The notes beneath the pieces are model-generated. The model was given only the letters and a program-made list of their open reading frames with translations. It did no database searches and was not told where the DNA came from. From assembly GCA_030049955.1 (NCBI GenBank), contig JASIJX010000611.1, positions 1 through 6,352 of the forward strand: 6,352 bases of DNA. The letters run 5' to 3'. Made by a program: the position numbers and the translations under genes. The DNA is from Acidobacteriaceae bacterium. Its GTDB lineage: Bacteria > Acidobacteriota > Terriglobia > Terriglobales > Acidobacteriaceae. Shown here piece after piece: positions 1-6,071 of the stretch (positions within the stretch are counted from its first letter, which is position 1; each line of letters begins with the position of its first letter).

Positions 1-343
1 CAAATGGGGATTTCGGATGGCATTCCAGGCGCTGTTTGAGAATGCGTGCATCGATTACGATTCCGGCAAATCTCCGACCCTCACCCTGACCGAGAACGAT
101 GGAGCGCCGGAGCCACTCGCATTCCAAGCGCCGGCTGCGGGAGAATCCCAGAGCGGCAACGGAAATATCTCGAGCTTAGGCGGCTACTTCAACGAACTCG
201 AGGCGTTTGTCGACTGCATTGAGCGCGGGATTCCGCCCGCCGATGCCACATTGGAAGATGCGCGTGCCTCACTCGCCGTGGTGTTCGCTGAGATCGAATC
301 CGCCCGCACACAGCGTCCGATTGCTGTAGGAGACTGGGCATGA
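1..343 (+). CDS. Gfo/Idh/MocA-family oxidoreductase, C-terminal part (5' end outside window)
   Basis: The frame is open from base 2 and ends at TGA 341-343, so the visible 113 codons are the tail of a longer gene; the ATG at 17 is internal. The text fits the C-terminal alpha/beta domain of Gfo/Idh/MocA dehydrogenases. The clearest signature is the closing stretch GGYFNELEAFVDCIERG followed by a 'P-A-D-A-T-L-E-D-A-R-A-S-L' helix, the usual family ending where a conserved helix packs beside the substrate site. The Rossmann domain and catalytic Lys/His lie upstream and cannot be checked, so substrate and cofactor are unknown. Family members use NAD(P) to oxidise or reduce sugar or inositol hydroxyls. 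No export signal can be assessed. The stop overlaps the next start in an ATGA, which suggests translational coupling with the TIM-barrel gene. Confidence 0.85.
   Translation, partial: KWGFRMAFQALFENACIDYDSGKSPTLTLTENDGAPEPLAFQAPAAGESQSGNGNISSLGGYFNELEAFVDCIERGIPPADATLEDARASLAVVFAEIESARTQRPIAVGDWA
328..332 (+). promoter_or_regulatory. Ribosome binding site of the TIM-barrel gene
   Basis: AGGAG sits inside the end of the upstream oxidoreductase gene, seven bases before ATG 340. This is ideal spacing and supports that start even though it overlaps the preceding stop codon. Confidence 0.75.
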
Positions 344-1197
344 GAAAGTCAATCAACAGCTGGTCTCTCCCTGCAACGCTTGCACTTCCCGACAAGCTTC
401 GTCTGGCTCGCGAAGCTGGTTTTGAAGGCTTTGAGATCGATTTGAGCGACGATGGTCCGCTCACTCTGAGCAGTTCGCGGAAGGAAGTCGAGGCGGTACG
501 CAAGCTGGCCGAACAAAGTGGTGTGCAACTCAGCGGCCTTGCCACGGGCCTCTACTGGAATGCGAATCCAGCGAGCAACAACCCAGTTATTCGAGCGCGC
601 GCCGAAGCCATTTTGAACAAGCAGGTCGAAATTGCACAGATCCTCGGTCTGGACGCCATTCTTGTGGTCCCAGCGGCTGTTGGAGCAGATTTCGTTCCTA
701 ACTGCGAGATTGTGCCGTACGACACGGCATGGCAACGAGCCACTGATTTCATACGCGCGGCTCTGCCCGCTGGGGCGAAATGCGGCGTTCGAATATGCAT
801 TGAAAACGTCTGGAACAAGTTTTTGCTCAGCCCGCTCGAAATGCGGCAGTTTATTGCGCAGTTCGACAGTGAATGGGTTGGCGTTTACTTCGACGTGGGC
901 AACGCTCTTGCTTTTGGCTATCCGGAACACTGGATCAATATCCTTGGCCGGCAAATCGGGCGCGTGCACCTGAAAGATTATCGCCGCGCGGTTGGCTCGG
1001 TCGATGGGTTCGTGGAGATCCTTTCCGGCGATGTGAATTGGGTTGCGGTTATGAGCGGGCTTCGCACCATCGGTTACGATGGCTGGCTAACCGCGGAGAT
1101 GATTCCACCAGTTCCGTTTTACAAATTTGCTCCAGAAACACTGTTGTTCAACACGTCGCGAGCGATGGATGCCATTCTTGCGCTCGCGCCTGCTTGA
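340..1197 (+). CDS. Sugar phosphate isomerase/epimerase-like TIM-barrel protein (xylose isomerase-like superfamily)
   Basis: The 285-residue product has the size and layout of a single-domain xylose isomerase-like TIM barrel (hexulose-phosphate isomerase / AP endonuclease 2 superfamily). No signal peptide is visible, so it is probably cytoplasmic. Strand 1 begins SINSWSL, and AGFEGFEIDL (26-35) is the typical second strand. Likely divalent-metal ligands are E155 (in CIENVWNKF), D185 (YFDVGN), H210 (RVHLKDY) and E253 (TAEM). Their spacing matches that of L-ribulose-5-phosphate 3-epimerases as I recall it. The family also includes 3-keto-sugar-processing and C-glycoside-cleaving enzymes that work with Gfo/Idh/MocA partners, so the ATGA overlap with such a gene matters. 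The reaction may be epimerisation, isomerisation or action on a keto-glycoside; the sequence does not decide. The start is supported by AGGAG seven bases upstream. Confidence 0.88.
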   Translation: MRKSINSWSLPATLALPDKLRLAREAGFEGFEIDLSDDGPLTLSSSRKEVEAVRKLAEQSGVQLSGLATGLYWNANPASNNPVIRARAEAILNKQVEIAQILGLDAILVVPAAVGADFVPNCEIVPYDTAWQRATDFIRAALPAGAKCGVRICIENVWNKFLLSPLEMRQFIAQFDSEWVGVYFDVGNALAFGYPEHWINILGRQIGRVHLKDYRRAVGSVDGFVEILSGDVNWVAVMSGLRTIGYDGWLTAEMIPPVPFYKFAPETLLFNTSRAMDAILALAPA

Positions 1198-1350
1198 CCT
1201 TACAACTATTGGTCTGCGCGCCAGCTCGCCCGAGAAAGCAGTAAGTCAGCTCGATCGCGCTGTTGCGGCGTGCAAGGAGAACTGGGAACTTTCGTTTGCG
1301 GAAAATCTGGACGGAATCATGCGCGGACTCAGCGCGGAATCGAGGATTGA
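1198..1350 (+). other. Gap with an orphan open frame between the TIM-barrel and GH109 genes
   Basis: No clear promoter or terminator is seen in these 153 bases. The frame starting at 1199 stays open to TGA 1352-1354, where it overlaps the GH109 start as ATGA, and it has protein-like composition (SQLDRAVAACKENWELSF, then AENLDGIMRGLSAE). It has no good start: its only ATGs are 1127, deep inside the preceding gene, and 1319, near its end. It may be the tail of a decayed or frameshifted gene, an extension of the TIM-barrel protein lost by frameshift, or chance. GAGG at 1342-1345 is the likely ribosome site for the GH109 gene. Confidence 0.4.
1342..1345 (+). promoter_or_regulatory. Ribosome binding site of the GH109-type gene
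   Basis: GAGG lies five bases before ATG 1351. It supports that start, which also places a complete Tat signal at the N-terminus. Confidence 0.55.
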
Positions 1351-2751
1351 ATGAGCTTGGATGAAAAGAGTCTTGGATGGAGTGACTGGACCCGTCGCAG
1401 GTTCATGCAGATCACTGGAGCTGGCGCCGTCACCCTCGGCGCAGGGGCCCTTGCCAGAGCCTTTGCCGCTGATCCGCAGGGACAGCACGGCACTGCGAAA
1501 GATCAAACTGCCCGTGGTTCGATGATCGATGTTCCCTTCGATAAGCGCGAGCCGCGCATCGGCATGGTCGGTCTCGGCGGCCGAGGCACTGTGCTGCTTG
1601 AGAATCTCCTCGCTGCCAACGGCCAGGTTGCCGCCCTCTGCGACATCGTCGAATCCAAGGCCGAGCATGCCGCGTCCATGGTCGTCGCCGCCGGCCAGCC
1701 CAAGCCCGCGCTCTTCACCGCTGGTCCTCACGATTACGAGAGCATGCTCCGCCGCCCCGATATTGATTTCGTTATCGTCGCCACGCCCTGGATATGGCAC
1801 GCGCCGATATCGCTTGCGGCCATGCACGATGGCAAGGACGTCGCCATGGAAGTTCCTGGCGTCCGTACACTTGAAGACTGCTGGAAGATTGTCCACACCT
1901 CCGAAGCCACGCGCAAGCACTGCCTCACTTTGGAGAACTGCTGCTACGGCTACAACGAAACCCTTATCCTCCGCATGTGTCACGCCGGTCTCTTCGGCGA
2001 GCTGCTCTGGGGTGAAGGCGCTTACATCCACGATCTTCGTGAAGTGCTCTTCTCAAACCAGGGGGAAGGTCTCTGGCGCCGCACCGAGCACACGCTTCGT
2101 GACGGCAACCTCTATCCCACTCACGGCCTCGGTCCGGTTGCCAACTACATGGGCATCCAGCGCGGCGACCGGTTCAGCTATCTCGTTTCAGTCAGCGCAC
2201 CTCAGCGCGGCCTTGACGCATATCGCAAGGCCCATCTGGTCGCCAACGATCCCCGTTGGTCCGAGCACTACATCACCGGTGACATGAATACCTCCATCAT
2301 CAAGACCGCCAAAGGTCTGACCATCACAGTCAAGAACGCCGTTTCCACGCCGCACCCATACTCGCGCGTCAATCAGATCGCCGGCACCAAAGGCATCTTC
2401 GAGGACTATCCACCGCGCATCTACATCGACGGCATAAATAAGGGTGAGTCGTACGGCACGCTCGATTCCTGGTCGCAGTATCAGCACCCGCTTTGGAAGA
2501 ACCAGGGTGAACTCGCGCAGAAGCTCGGCGGGCACGGTGGTATGGACTTCATCATGTTGTACCGGCTACTCCAGTGCATCCGGGAAGGACTTTCGCCGGA
2601 CATGGACGTCTACGACTCAGCTACGTGGGCTGCCGTCGGTCCGCTCAGTGTCACGTCCGTCAACCACTGCAGCGCGCCGGTTGAATTCCCTGACTTTGCC
2701 GGCGGTAAATGGCGCCAGCGCGCCATTTCCGCCATCGCTACGCAATCCTGA
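1351..2751 (+). CDS. Tat-exported GH109-type glycosidase (Gfo/Idh/MocA fold), probable alpha-N-acetylgalactosaminidase
   Basis: The 466-residue protein opens with a twin-arginine signal: TRRRFMQ (14-20), a hydrophobic stretch to about 37, and a probable cut after AFA or AFAA near residue 40. The NAD-binding Rossmann motif is GLGGRG (74-79). The usual dehydrogenase EKP motif reads EVPG (167-170), so the lysine is replaced by valine, as in GH109 glycosidases. Further GH109-like blocks are WRRTEHTLRDGNLYPTHGLGP (split here as 242-252 and 253-262), SAPQRGL (282-288) and GGHGGMDF (393-400). H258 and Y337 have the same 79-residue spacing as the catalytic-site His and Tyr I recall for the characterised blood-group-A-active enzyme; Y255 is nearby. 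The family hydrolyses alpha-GalNAc through NAD-dependent oxidation and elimination with no net redox change. Tat export fits a folded protein carrying NAD. Specificity for GalNAc is family-based; other GH109 members act on other sugars. Codon third positions look richer in C than in the neighbours. Confidence 0.88.
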   Translation: MSLDEKSLGWSDWTRRRFMQITGAGAVTLGAGALARAFAADPQGQHGTAKDQTARGSMIDVPFDKREPRIGMVGLGGRGTVLLENLLAANGQVAALCDIVESKAEHAASMVVAAGQPKPALFTAGPHDYESMLRRPDIDFVIVATPWIWHAPISLAAMHDGKDVAMEVPGVRTLEDCWKIVHTSEATRKHCLTLENCCYGYNETLILRMCHAGLFGELLWGEGAYIHDLREVLFSNQGEGLWRRTEHTLRDGNLYPTHGLGPVANYMGIQRGDRFSYLVSVSAPQRGLDAYRKAHLVANDPRWSEHYITGDMNTSIIKTAKGLTITVKNAVSTPHPYSRVNQIAGTKGIFEDYPPRIYIDGINKGESYGTLDSWSQYQHPLWKNQGELAQKLGGHGGMDFIMLYRLLQCIREGLSPDMDVYDSATWAAVGPLSVTSVNHCSAPVEFPDFAGGKWRQRAISAIATQS

Positions 2752-3300
2752 TCCCGCTGCTACAGCCAATGAGAGCAGAAATTCCGGCTATGATGCGAGG
2801 ATCATCGCTCGTGGGTCGTTTCCCGGAGCAAGGTTTGGGCCCGATCAACTCCAAACAGAAGAAAAGGGAGAAATTCAGTGCAAGCTCCTAACCAGAGCGG
2901 GCCGGCGGCGTTTTTTTGCTCGCAAGCCGATCGCGGCTTCAGCGGCAAGCCCTTCACGTCTGCACCATACTAACAATCTCACTGGTACAAATTACCTTGC
3001 AGGCCACTCGATTCTCGATCTAGCCGCAGGATAAGCCGCGTCGGCGACAATGATCCAGTTGCGATGTCCAAACAGCGGCAACTGGAGCTCAAGGCAGAAT
3101 TCCCACGCTATGGATTCGCGATCACGATTTGGATTCACTCAAGACCTCGTTGCCCAGCCAACTTGGCTGGGTGGATAGGGCGTAGCGAGCGATCCCCAAA
3201 AGGCAAAAGCGGCGAAAACGGCATAGCAAATCCGCGGAATTGTCGTGCTGAATGGCCGGCCTCGCCGTCGGCGTTTACTTGATTCGGGCACCCGTAGAAA
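2752..3300 (+). other. Gene-poor spacer after the GH109-type gene
   Basis: No recognisable protein is encoded on either strand in these 549 bases, and no convincing rho-independent terminator follows the stop at 2749-2751. Short open frames exist (for example 3064-3282 and a GTG-started 31-codon frame at 2878), but their amino acid composition does not look like a conserved protein. The spacer holds one clear structural element, the perfect 19-base palindrome at 3153-3171, and a weak GC hairpin at 3263-3273. The change from a tight gene cluster to a long spacer marks a transcription-unit boundary. Confidence 0.6.
3153..3171. repeat. Perfect 19-base palindrome (9-base arms, 1-base centre)
   Basis: CCCAGCCAA is followed by a single C and then TTGGCTGGG, its exact reverse complement. 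The one-base centre is too small for a good RNA loop unless inner pairs open, and no T-run follows, so a DNA-binding dimer site is more likely than a terminator. It sits about 140 bases upstream of the putative promoter of the six-hairpin gene. Function is unknown. Confidence 0.6.
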
Positions 3301-3308
3301 GATTTGCC

Positions 3309-3336
3309 TTGACAGTGAGGTGTGTCAAATTTTAGT
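3309..3336 (+). promoter_or_regulatory. Candidate sigma70-type promoter for the six-hairpin glycosidase gene
   Basis: A perfect -35 box TTGACA occupies 3309-3314. Sixteen bases further, TTTAGT (3331-3336) matches the -10 consensus at four of six positions; TAGTGT (3333-3338) at 18-base spacing is a weaker alternative. Transcription would begin around 3343, which leaves a leader of roughly 220 bases before the TTG start. The -10 is imperfect, consistent with a regulated promoter. Confidence 0.5.
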
Positions 3337-3345
3337 GTGTCATAT
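3309..3345. promoter_or_regulatory. Candidate operator: TGTCA repeats overlapping the promoter
   Basis: TTGACA (3309-3314) and TGTCAA (3323-3328) form a six-base inverted repeat with an eight-base spacer. In addition, GTGTGTCAaAT (3320-3330) and GTGTGTCAtAT (3335-3345) form a direct repeat with one mismatch and a 15-base period. The three TGTCA half-sites cover the -35, the spacer and the -10, where a bound regulator would block RNA polymerase. The regulator family cannot be named from this. Confidence 0.45.
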
Positions 3346-3383
3346 CGTTACAGTTAACGCTATCCAGAACGCGACGAATTGGG

Positions 3384-3506
3384 CAGACTTGCAGAACACA
3401 TTCGTCCATGCAGCAGACGAATGACGTTCGTTCGCAGATTTGAAAACAATGCTCTTGCAGTCAGTTCCTGAACGCATTGGAACAAAGAGTACTCCTCGCA
3501 AGTCTG
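3384..3506 (+). promoter_or_regulatory. Structured 5' leader with a possible three-way junction
   Basis: The outer stem pairs CAGACTTGC (3384-3392) with GCAAGTCTG (3498-3506), nine perfect pairs. Inside it, CATTCGTC (3399-3406) pairs with GACGAATG (3416-3423) around a nine-base loop, and CAATGC (3447-3452) pairs with GCATTG (3474-3479). The three stems are nested and compatible, so the transcript could form a three-way junction that ends about 50 bases before the ribosome site. It does not match a riboswitch class I recognise. Alternatively some of these repeats are DNA sites: GACGAAT also occurs at 3373-3379. Confidence 0.4.
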
Positions 3507-3555
3507 AATATGCGGCGCTGCAATGCTGAGATGAAGCAGGCGGAGCACAGGAAAT

Positions 3556-3561
3556 AGGAGG
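3556..3561 (+). promoter_or_regulatory. Strong ribosome binding site selecting a TTG start
   Basis: AGGAGG is a full Shine-Dalgarno sequence, four bases before TTG 3566. The next in-frame ATG (codon 36) would remove the signal peptide, so the TTG start is preferred. A rare start with a perfect ribosome site at short spacing may set a moderate expression level. Confidence 0.7.
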
Positions 3562-3565
3562 AAAG

Positions 3566-5944
3566 TTGAAAATCTTGAAGAATTACCAGCCGGGAAGACG
3601 CGTATACGCTTTTGGAGCGTGTCTTGCGTTGCTTGTTTCTTTCTCTACTCTAAGGTTGTACGCCGCTCAGATGATCGATCCAGCCATCGACGCTGGCCCC
3701 GGTCCGTTTTCCTACTACAGCTATCCGACCGACGTGATCGGGGTTATGGACGCGCCGTCGGCAACGCTCGTTTCACCTGAAGGTTTCCTTTATACCGGCT
3801 ATGGGGAGCTTATGTTTTTCACCGGCGACCCCGAGGTCCCCATTGCCCAACGCGTTAAAACTCTCTTGCGCGGATATCTACCGGTCATTCAATACAATTT
3901 CACGCGCGACGGCATTAAGTACGAATTCACAATGTTTGCAGCCACTCTTGACGGAACGCCATCCGGCACACTGGTCGATTTCGTCCGAGTGAAGATAGAA
4001 AATGAGACTCAGAGCCAGCGCAACGCCTGGTTTTCATCGGGTTTGCGCTATCAGGGAGACAATACAAATGGTCTCTCCAACCACCGTTACAAGCGCCCGG
4101 CCACGGGAACGAGGGTGGGCGACTATGTCCAGCCAGGTGTCCTTTTTGATCCACAGTGGAAATACAGTTCTGGAAAGAACTCCGTCAGGCGCGGCCAGCA
4201 GGTGATCTATTATTTTCCGGAAAACGCCAGTCACACTGTGCGGTTCACGCTGAATAGTCAGATCTGCGACTCCGGTATTCTCAGTCCGCAGGGTCGAGGC
4301 GGCCTGCCGAAAACAACCCCGGTCGGCATTGTGCGCTATAAGATGCCTCTCCAGCCTCATCAACAGGTAACTCTCGACTGGAAAATGCCCGTCATTCCTG
4401 TTGCCGCCGGCTCCAGCGAAGATGGGGCTATACAAGCAGCAACATTTGACGAATGCCTTCCGCGGACAATCGACTTCTGGGAAAGTATTTTACAGCGCGG
4501 TTTGAATATTACGGTCCCCGAAGACAAGGTGAACAATGCATTCAAAGCGAGCCTCATCTACGATCTGATCGCCCGCAACAAAGTTGGTAACGACTATGTG
4601 CAGGCGGTGAATGATTTCCACTATCATGCTTTCTGGCTGCGCGATTCGTCTTATATTTCCCACATGTACGACCTTTCCGGATATCCGCAGATCGCGCGGC
4701 AGGTGATCGATTTCTTCTCGCAATGGCAGCAACCCGACGGCAACTTCGTTTCGCAGGGCGGACAGTATGACGGTGTCGGGCAGGTTCTGTGGGATTACGG
4801 CCAGCATTACGCGATTACTCGCGATCGAAAGTTCGCAGAAGCAGTCTTTCCTTCTGTAGTCAGAGCCGTTGATTGGATCAAGCAGGCTCGACAAAACGAT
4901 CCGCTCCATCTGATCCCTGCAACGACTCCCGGAGACAATGAGCGGATCACTGGCCATGTAACCGGGCACGATATCTGGGCGCTCAACGGCCTGCAGGGGG
5001 CAGTTCTGTTGGCGCACGCACTGGACCGCACACAGGAGGAAAAGGAATTCCAGGATGAGTACAATGATCTTCGCACTACCTTCCTGAATGTTTTGGATCG
5101 CGTGACCCAACAAACTGACGGCTACATACCGCCTGGCCTTGATGGCCAACATGGGCAGGACTGGGGTAACATGCTTTCACTCTATCCAGGTATTGAGCTT
5201 CCTGTGCAAAGCCCAATGGTGACGGCGACGCTGAATGCCACACGGGCAAAGTATCAGGAAGGCATCATGACCTGGTTTAACGGAAAGTTCTTGCACATTT
5301 ATTTAACGTTCACCAATACGGAGACCGAGCTTATCCTGGGCAAGCAAGAATGGGCGGTAGAGGATCTCTATAATGAGCTGCTGCACACCAGTTCCACGCA
5401 CGCCGCCTCTGAGACGACGGATGTCAGGCCATGGGGAGATCGGGACTTCGGCAGCAATTTATCGCCACACGGGTGGTTCGCCGCCAGGTTGCGGATTGCT
5501 CTGCGAGACATGATGGTGCGCGAACAGGGAACGGATCTGCATCTGCTTTCGGCTGTTTCACCGGAATGGATCCGTCCCGGATCCACGATTGAAGTGGACC
5601 GCGCAAGCACTACCTTCGGTCCGCTGAGTTTCTTTCTCAAGAACATATCCGCAACGCGCGCTGAGTTGGTAATCGATCCATCCTTCGTTGCCTCGCCCAA
5701 TGAAATCATTCTGCACCTCCCATGGTTTATGAAGACCGACAGAGTGGTGGCTGATGGAACCCCGATGCTAATTACCGGTGATACGGTGAAACTGTCTCCC
5801 ACGGCTCACCACATCACGATCTACTGGAGTGCAAAAGCCGGGTCTCCGGACATGAGCTATAACAACGTCGTCGCCAAATACAAAACGGAGTACGCTCGCA
5901 GATCTGAGGAGTGGCTTCACACTGGCAGCCCTCGCACCCCGTAA
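3566..5944 (+). CDS. Secreted six-hairpin ((alpha/alpha)6-barrel) glycoside hydrolase-like protein
   Basis: The 792-residue product starts at TTG and has a Sec signal peptide: positive residues K2, K5, R11, R12, a hydrophobic core (about 13-29) and a likely cut near LYA-AQ (after 33). A beta-rich N-terminal region follows (about 40-300). The catalytic-like helical barrel spans roughly 315-660, with AFWLRDSSY (355-363), QPDGNF (389-394), DGVGQVLWDYGQHY (402-415), TPGDNER (454-460), TGHDIWALNGL (466-476) and SPHGWFAAR (633-641). A short beta domain closes it (about 661-760; RPGSTIEVDRASTTFGPLSF). This N-beta, (alpha/alpha)6, C-beta order is typical of GH15/GH65/GH78/GH94-like enzymes. I cannot assign a CAZy family or the substrate. 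Candidate acids are D360, D403, D457 and E459. It has its own promoter region and a long leader, so it is probably regulated separately from the GH109 cluster. Confidence 0.75.
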   Translation: MKILKNYQPGRRVYAFGACLALLVSFSTLRLYAAQMIDPAIDAGPGPFSYYSYPTDVIGVMDAPSATLVSPEGFLYTGYGELMFFTGDPEVPIAQRVKTLLRGYLPVIQYNFTRDGIKYEFTMFAATLDGTPSGTLVDFVRVKIENETQSQRNAWFSSGLRYQGDNTNGLSNHRYKRPATGTRVGDYVQPGVLFDPQWKYSSGKNSVRRGQQVIYYFPENASHTVRFTLNSQICDSGILSPQGRGGLPKTTPVGIVRYKMPLQPHQQVTLDWKMPVIPVAAGSSEDGAIQAATFDECLPRTIDFWESILQRGLNITVPEDKVNNAFKASLIYDLIARNKVGNDYVQAVNDFHYHAFWLRDSSYISHMYDLSGYPQIARQVIDFFSQWQQPDGNFVSQGGQYDGVGQVLWDYGQHYAITRDRKFAEAVFPSVVRAVDWIKQARQNDPLHLIPATTPGDNERITGHVTGHDIWALNGLQGAVLLAHALDRTQEEKEFQDEYNDLRTTFLNVLDRVTQQTDGYIPPGLDGQHGQDWGNMLSLYPGIELPVQSPMVTATLNATRAKYQEGIMTWFNGKFLHIYLTFTNTETELILGKQEWAVEDLYNELLHTSSTHAASETTDVRPWGDRDFGSNLSPHGWFAARLRIALRDMMVREQGTDLHLLSAVSPEWIRPGSTIEVDRASTTFGPLSFFLKNISATRAELVIDPSFVASPNEIILHLPWFMKTDRVVADGTPMLITGDTVKLSPTAHHITIYWSAKAGSPDMSYNNVVAKYKTEYARRSEEWLHTGSPRTP

Positions 5945-6009
5945 TGAATGAGCGTTGCCCGGGTATAGCAGAATTGAATGAGCGTCGCGACGGTTTGCTG
6001 TGTTCATAA
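5944..6009 (+). CDS. Possible 21-codon ORF overlapping the glycosidase stop
   Basis: TAA 5942-5944 overlaps ATG 5944-5946 as TAATG, and the frame runs to TAA 6007-6009. The 30-base repeat makes NER appear twice in the peptide (MNERC, then LNERR). There is no ribosome site, so translation would depend on coupling with the upstream gene. Length and low evidence make a chance frame the more likely reading. Confidence 0.15.
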   Translation: MNERCPGIAELNERRDGLLCS

Positions 6010-6010
6010 T
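6005..6010 (+). promoter_or_regulatory. Candidate -10 box of the sulfatase gene
   Basis: CATAAT matches the sigma70 -10 consensus at five of six bases and lies 117 bases before the sulfatase start. No good -35 is found at normal spacing, so the promoter, if real, would need an activator. The ATGAGCG repeats centred near 5950 and 5980 are placed suitably for one. Confidence 0.3.
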
Positions 6011-6022
6011 ATGGGATCGAAA

Positions 6023-6071
6023 ATGGGACCGCTCATTCCACCGAGCGGTGCGTTAACCAAGAGAGTCCCAT
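6023..6071 (+). promoter_or_regulatory. Overlapping alternative hairpins in the sulfatase leader
   Basis: ACCGCTC (6028-6034) pairs with GAGCGGT (6043-6049) across an eight-base loop. ATGGGAC (6023-6029) pairs with GTCCCAT (6065-6071), enclosing the first hairpin; the stems share bases 6028-6029, so they nest with only a minor conflict. No T-run follows, so this is not a standard terminator. It may be a bidirectional 3' stem for the glycosidase mRNA or a leader structure of the sulfatase. Confidence 0.4.

Noticed and set aside
349..969. 206-codon open frame on the - strand opposite the TIM-barrel gene
   Set aside because: It lies wholly inside a well-supported gene, has no recognisable domain, and long antisense frames are expected at this base composition.
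1246..2031. 261-codon open frame on the - strand opposite the start of the GH109-type gene
   Set aside because: The forward strand encodes an intact Tat signal and Rossmann motif here; the antisense product is not recognisable.
1529..2287. 252-codon + strand frame inside the GH109-type gene
   Set aside because: Its serine-, proline- and arginine-rich translation is typical of an out-of-frame reading of a GC-rich gene.
2894..2918. GC-rich stretch followed by seven T, resembling a terminator
   Set aside because: No stable stem can be drawn directly before the T-run; GCCGGC is only a short self-palindrome without a loop.
3064..3282. 72-codon + strand frame in the spacer
   Set aside because: No ribosome site is evident, the composition is not protein-like, and it runs through the palindrome at 3153-3171.
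3531..3557. Eight-codon leader ORF whose stop TAG runs into the AGGAGG ribosome site
   Set aside because: It lacks its own ribosome site and has no run of regulatory codons; a chance frame is the simplest reading.
4490..5152. 220-codon open frame on the - strand opposite the six-hairpin gene
   Set aside because: It overlaps the motif-rich barrel region of the forward gene and has no recognisable features.
3353..6057. GTTAACGC at 3353-3360 and its reverse complement at 6050-6057, in the two leaders
   Set aside because: An eight-base match in opposite orientation is plausible by chance, and it is not linked to other shared sequence.
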